This document shows, in pieces, positions 59,871-64,000 of a stretch of 64,000 nucleotides of DNA; position 1 is the stretch's first letter, and every line of letters starts with the position of its first letter. Source of the stretch: Tetragonia tetragonoides (taxonomy: Eukaryota; Streptophyta; Magnoliopsida; Caryophyllales; Aizoaceae). The notes under the pieces are model-generated. The model did not search any database. It saw nothing but the letters and a program-made list of their open reading frames with translations, and was not told where the DNA came from. The position numbers were made by a program, and so were the translations under genes. The DNA lies in assembly GCA_038025085.1 (NCBI GenBank), contig CM076154.1, positions 35,196,501 to 35,260,500 of the forward strand, given 5' to 3'.

Positions 59871-60170
59871 ATGCTTAAAAACACAATTGCCCAGAAACCC
59901 AAAACCCTTGCTTTAATCAATGATGGCTATAAACCCAATTGAGCACAACCTTGGATAAACAGAACCCAGAAAGGAAAAAGGAAAAGGAAGAGAGAGAAAC
60001 ACAAAAAGAATATGAAAAATTTGAGCTTTTGAGGGCTGATAAAGAGCAAAAAATAAAATGAGCAAAAAAAAAATAAAAAATAAAAAAGGAAACGGGGTGG
60101 CCAAGGAAGAGAATGGGCAAGTTCTTTGTGGAACTTGAGAAGGAGAAGGATAAAGCGTAGAGTTGTGGGT
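59871..60170 (-). other. Probable 5' non-coding leader exon and promoter edge of the 441-aa gene
   Basis: On the minus strand a pyrimidine-rich leader (ctttctctctcttcc-type) ends at a good donor site (gtaagt, at 59870). The matching acceptor is near 58,491 (ttatttgcag). The frame at 59913-60120 lacks an ATG start and is low complexity, so it is not called a gene. The transcription start is inferred only. Confidence 0.5.
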
Positions 60171-62176
60171 TTACCTAGTTCTCTCGAAGTCCAATGTGTA
60201 ATACACGTGTGCCAAAAATTTGTTCGAAAAAAAAGTTTAAAAGAGGAAAAAAATTTAGGGAAAATTTAGGAAAGTCTAGTGGAATATGAACCCAATTATG
60301 ATTCGGATTTGCTAAATATAAATAATCTACTTGTTATTTCAAGCAATATATTTTCAATTTGCCTCTTCAAATAGGCCTTTTAAACAAAACAAATAGTTCC
60401 TATAATAGGTTATAAGAGACAAAAACTTTAGCATAGATATTTTCCTAAAAAAAAAAAAACAGCATTAATAATTAAAAAAGTGATTAGGTTGGAATTAAAT
60501 TAATTTTATTAACCGGCTTTTAAGACAAAAGTATTGTCATCCCAAAATATATAAAAACATTCATTTTCAAGGAAGATCAGTTCCGTCATGCTAATAGTAT
60601 TATATATATAAGTTTCAAACACTAATATGAGGCGGTCTAGTAAAAAAGAAGTACAAAAGTATACAAAGATGTCTAATCTATGATCTTAGTTTAAATTTGA
60701 AGGAGTTACAATTAGCTTACATAATTGAAAAACAAAAATTTTAGTACCGAACATCCGAAATTATGAGTTTCTAATCATTCCACCAAAAAAAAAAGTTTGC
60801 TATGTAAATGCTCAAATAGAGGAATATTCAATTCATATGTCGCAAAACTTAAAAACACACACCAAAGAAAAGTCTTTTAAATATGATCATAATGTCTATT
60901 TCGAAGATCGGAGATGAAAACAGATTATTAGAATCAAATCCGAAATTTACTTGAAAAATGTATAGAAAATTGTATGAGGACAAACTTCTTTCAAGAAATT
61001 AAGGTTTAATTGAAAAATAATTGCTAATTAAAAATGGTTACTTTTGATAACTAAATCCCAACTCTTTCTTTGGTTGTCTATGAAAATTGAAAAATACTCT
61101 TTTCTTTGATTGACTTCGATTTTGTGCTTTTCTTATCCAAACAAATAATACAATAAGATCGATTTTGTGCTTTTCTTATCCAAACAAATAATACAATAAG
61201 ATCAAGGCATGCAGCTTTCTAGCAAAGTCAATAGATAACTCAAGGAGAAAAAAATAATAAAAAAATGATTGCAACAATAATGGATGAAAAATTCAATAAG
61301 TAATAATGCTAAATCATAGTTGAACTTTCTATACTTTTAAAAAAAAAAAAAAACAGTTGAACTTTCTATGGTATCTTTATCCAAATGGAGTAATTAAGAG
61401 CAAGTTTTCTGTGAAACCAACTCACAGTTTAGTGGGGTCATTATTTAAAAAATATTGGGGTCACATATTATGAGTCGTTTTTGTGAATAATTAAGAAAAT
61501 TACCTTTTAATTGGAAATTTATAGTAGGTAATTTCATGATTAAATTAGAAGGCAAAGAATGGAGGTAGCTTAAAGGTATCCGGTATGTTACTTCATTCCC
61601 AAATTGCAACAACTCATTCCCAAATGTGGTTGATAATAATTCTTTCTAACAAGTCAAAGGTTTGTCTAACAAAGAGTATAAGGAATTTCCACTCAAGAAG
61701 ACAAATCATAAAAGGAACATGTATAAGCTAGCAAACCTAAAAGCTCAAAAAAAAAAAAAAAAAAAGCTAGCAAACCTAAAAGCTCATTGTCATTTGATAG
61801 TCGTCCCAAATAAATGTCTCACATTTTGACATTTTCTTTTTACAATGTACTTTGACGTTTACTTCAGCATGGATTAACAGAAAACTGTACAGACTTTTTG
61901 AAGAGCTTTTCTGGGAATTTAAGCATCAGAAATCAACAAGAGTAGTAAAAGATAAGCAAGCACAGGCTATTAGAATGAACATCAAAGTTTTACTATGAAA
62001 ACACATGTTTTAGTGTCAAAACGCTTGATTCATTCTCACTAATAAGCCTGCCACGGAAGTATGTACGAAAAATCTGACACGGGAAATGTTTGTGCAACTC
62101 AAAAAACATCATGTACATGAAACTTTGTTCCGAACATATCCAGTTTATAAACAGATAGCTTTATACATATAATAAC
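60171..62176. other. Intergenic stretch and NECAP 3' UTR
   Basis: AT-rich, with no supported gene. Roughly the last 150-200 bp (about 62,000-62,176) is likely 3' UTR of the NECAP-like gene. A diverged piece of the dispersed repeat ('gtgaaaccaactcacag') lies near 61,410. The 21-bp motif around 'agctagcaaacctaaaagct' is repeated at about 61,728 and 61,765 around a poly(A) run. Confidence 0.5.
61117..61202. repeat. Perfect 43-bp tandem duplication
   Basis: Two identical 43-bp units starting 'cgattttgtgcttttctt' at 61117 and 61160. Confidence 0.95.
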
Positions 62177-63738
62177 TCAGCCAGCTGCCTGAAAATCCCC
62201 AAAGTCGTCATCTGGTATATCTTCTGAACTTTCCTTGTCTTTCGAGCTTGAGTCAGGTTCAAGCTGCTCTTTCCTGAAGTTTTCACTCGCTTCTTTCCCG
62301 GTTTTTTCAGGACTAGAATTTGGTGATGTTGGAGTTCGTGGAGAATCAGGAGTTGGTGAGAGGCTTGGCGGAGGAGGGGGTGGTTTGATAGAGAGCAAGG
62401 GCTCTATTGGTTTATTCTTATCAGCTACTGACAGGTCGTTCATACCCTGCTCGAAGGATTTTGTCTTTACATTGCCACCAGCTTTCTGTCAATAATAGTA
62501 TAGTGGAAAAATAAAATGTCAGCTTTGCCTAAATTTCTGAACTGTCAGGAGAAACAGTAAAACTCACATTTTTCAAATGAAGGACTAAGGTCTCTCCGTC
62601 CTTCAAACTGTAATTAACTGCTGAAGTGTTCTGGAATTGCTGCTCCATTTCTTCAGCTGTTTTCTTCTTGTCGAGATACCTATACCATATATATACAAAA
62701 TTTCACAATTTAGAACATATTCACCTCATAGTTCTAGGGTAACATGCATCTCCGTGTTTGTTTATGGAGCATGAAATCTACTGAGTTAGACATCAAAACA
62801 AGTTTTAATGCAGATAAATGAGCAAGAAGTTACTTCATATGGTCATGCAGAGCAGCTTGAAAGTCGTAAGCTTCAGTTCTCTCTCGGAATCCTATCCCAA
62901 TGAAAGCATGTCGAAGACGACCACCTGGATAAGATTCAAATTAGAACTGAATCGCAACTTCAAAGAGGAGGGATGAACAATTTAGAGCTGATTTTGCAGA
63001 AATTGGATCTTGAGGTTGAAAATGGTGAAGCAATGCACATTTTTGACCATACAGGCTAGCCCTAATTTCTTCAATCACCAGACATGTAACTTATTGATCT
63101 CTATCCTCCAATTAATTGACCATTTGGAGAAAGCATATACACATTAGAACAAGTTCATAAATGATTTCATCACTTCACAACCAACTAGCCACATACTGTC
63201 CAGTAACAGAGCTATTGAAGCAAATAACTATATCTATGTATAGTATCTGGTTCAGTTACAAACAAGGACCAACTGTCACTCACCTATCTTCTCCTCTACC
63301 CGAAGTACAAAGTACCTGCAAAAGAAATCCATGAATTCGGACACTAAATAAGGTTTTGCCAAAGGGAGTTTACATTAAGCTCATACACAGTGTATACTTC
63401 ATAATTAGACCAGAAAACCAAGGCTTAAATCTAGCAAGCCAACACCGTAAGCGTACCTGCTGCTATCAATTACAGCTTCCACAGGATGCGGCTCTCCTTT
63501 TCTCAAGAATGCTCGAGCATATAATTCACCTAAACCAATTCATCCAGGGGAGGAAAAATGTAGTTACATGCAACAATCTCATGATTATATACTGAAGGGT
63601 ACATGTTCTCCACCAATAGTAACAAAGAGAGTGTTACCTGTTGACTTATCCTCAAGTCTGATGATACACTCCTCCCCCTTGCTAATAACCTTCAGGGCTC
63701 CCTCCCATGCCCATTTATTTACATCCCATTCATCAGCC
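62177..63738 (-). CDS. NECAP: NECAP-like clathrin adaptor accessory protein, 5' partial
   Basis: NECAP proteins bind clathrin adaptor complexes and act in coated-vesicle traffic at the plasma membrane or trans-Golgi network. Visible exons: 63638-63738, 63457-63529, 63284-63315, 62834-62924, 62568-62679 and 62177-62485; the first coding exon(s) lie beyond the window. The translation covers most of the PH-like NECAP domain: ADEWDVNKWAWEGALKVI, RLEDKSTGELYARAFLRKG, VIDSSRYFVLRVEEKIG, and HAFIGIGFRERTEAYDFQAA followed by LHDHMKYLDKK. A Pro/Ser-rich tail follows (PPPPPPSLSPTP). It ends DDDFGDFQAAG, where FGDF resembles an adaptin-ear binding motif. Phases agree at every junction. The family name comes from memory, with high confidence. 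Confidence 0.92.
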
Positions 63739-64000
63739 CTACAGTTAACCACAGAAATATACAATACCACAATCAATGGGTATAACCAAACTTAGCAGAA
63801 TTCAAAAGCTCTCAATTTTCCATATGAATTATTATCACAATGCCATAACCAAACTTAGCTGTGTAAGTGATTGTATGAGCTAAATTCTAATCTAGTAATA
63901 TTGGACCAATCCCTACGGGAGCAATAATGTCAAAGCCCAGAGAAAAGTTTTTTACCATATTCACCTCAGCTAAAGTTGAGAATCCTACATATAATCATTT

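Noticed and set aside
59913..60120. Hydrophobic 63-67 codon frames
   Set aside because: They lack a true ATG start and come from a pyrimidine-rich 5' leader of the neighbouring gene.

Overview
This is nuclear DNA of a flowering plant, most likely a eudicot. It is AT-rich, its genes carry GT-AG introns, and it is full of plant transposons (Copia, LINE, RTE, CACTA, hAT, Stowaway-type MITEs, tRNA-derived SINEs). The species cannot be fixed from the sequence alone. Splice sites below were placed by eye, using frame continuity and agreement between paralogues.

Positions 1-45,536 hold a tandem cluster of six TRICHOME BIREFRINGENCE-LIKE (TBL/PMR5-type) genes, predicted Golgi polysaccharide O-acetyltransferases. 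Three lie on the + strand: copy 1 (1-1898, 5' end outside the window), copy 2 (8396-10919, intact) and copy 3 (12078-16682, a pseudogene split by a 3.5-kb CACTA transposon). Three lie on the - strand: copy 4 (20175-23202), copy 5 (30615-33668) and copy 6 (40972-45536), all apparently intact. The two groups point at each other, with the convergence point near 17-20 kb. All share four coding exons with a near-invariant 163-175-bp exon 2 and a 185-bp exon 3. Several keep a TATAAA about 45-65 bp before the ATG. The linker between membrane anchor and catalytic domain varies strongly in length and composition.

Between the TBL genes are a 5'-truncated LINE, a deleted Copia element, MITEs, SINEs, minisatellites, a 314-bp satellite dimer, a 295-bp tandem duplication and three copies of a 1.3-kb repeat. 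From 46 to 52.6 kb there is no convincing host gene, only transposon-derived DNA, including a hAT-like element nested in an RTE LINE with a perfect 8-bp target duplication.

The right end has two conserved single genes on the - strand. One (52699-58434) encodes a 441-aa plant protein of unknown function and contains an in-frame tandem duplication of a 90-bp exon. The other (62177-63738, 5' end beyond the window) encodes a NECAP-like clathrin-adaptor accessory protein.
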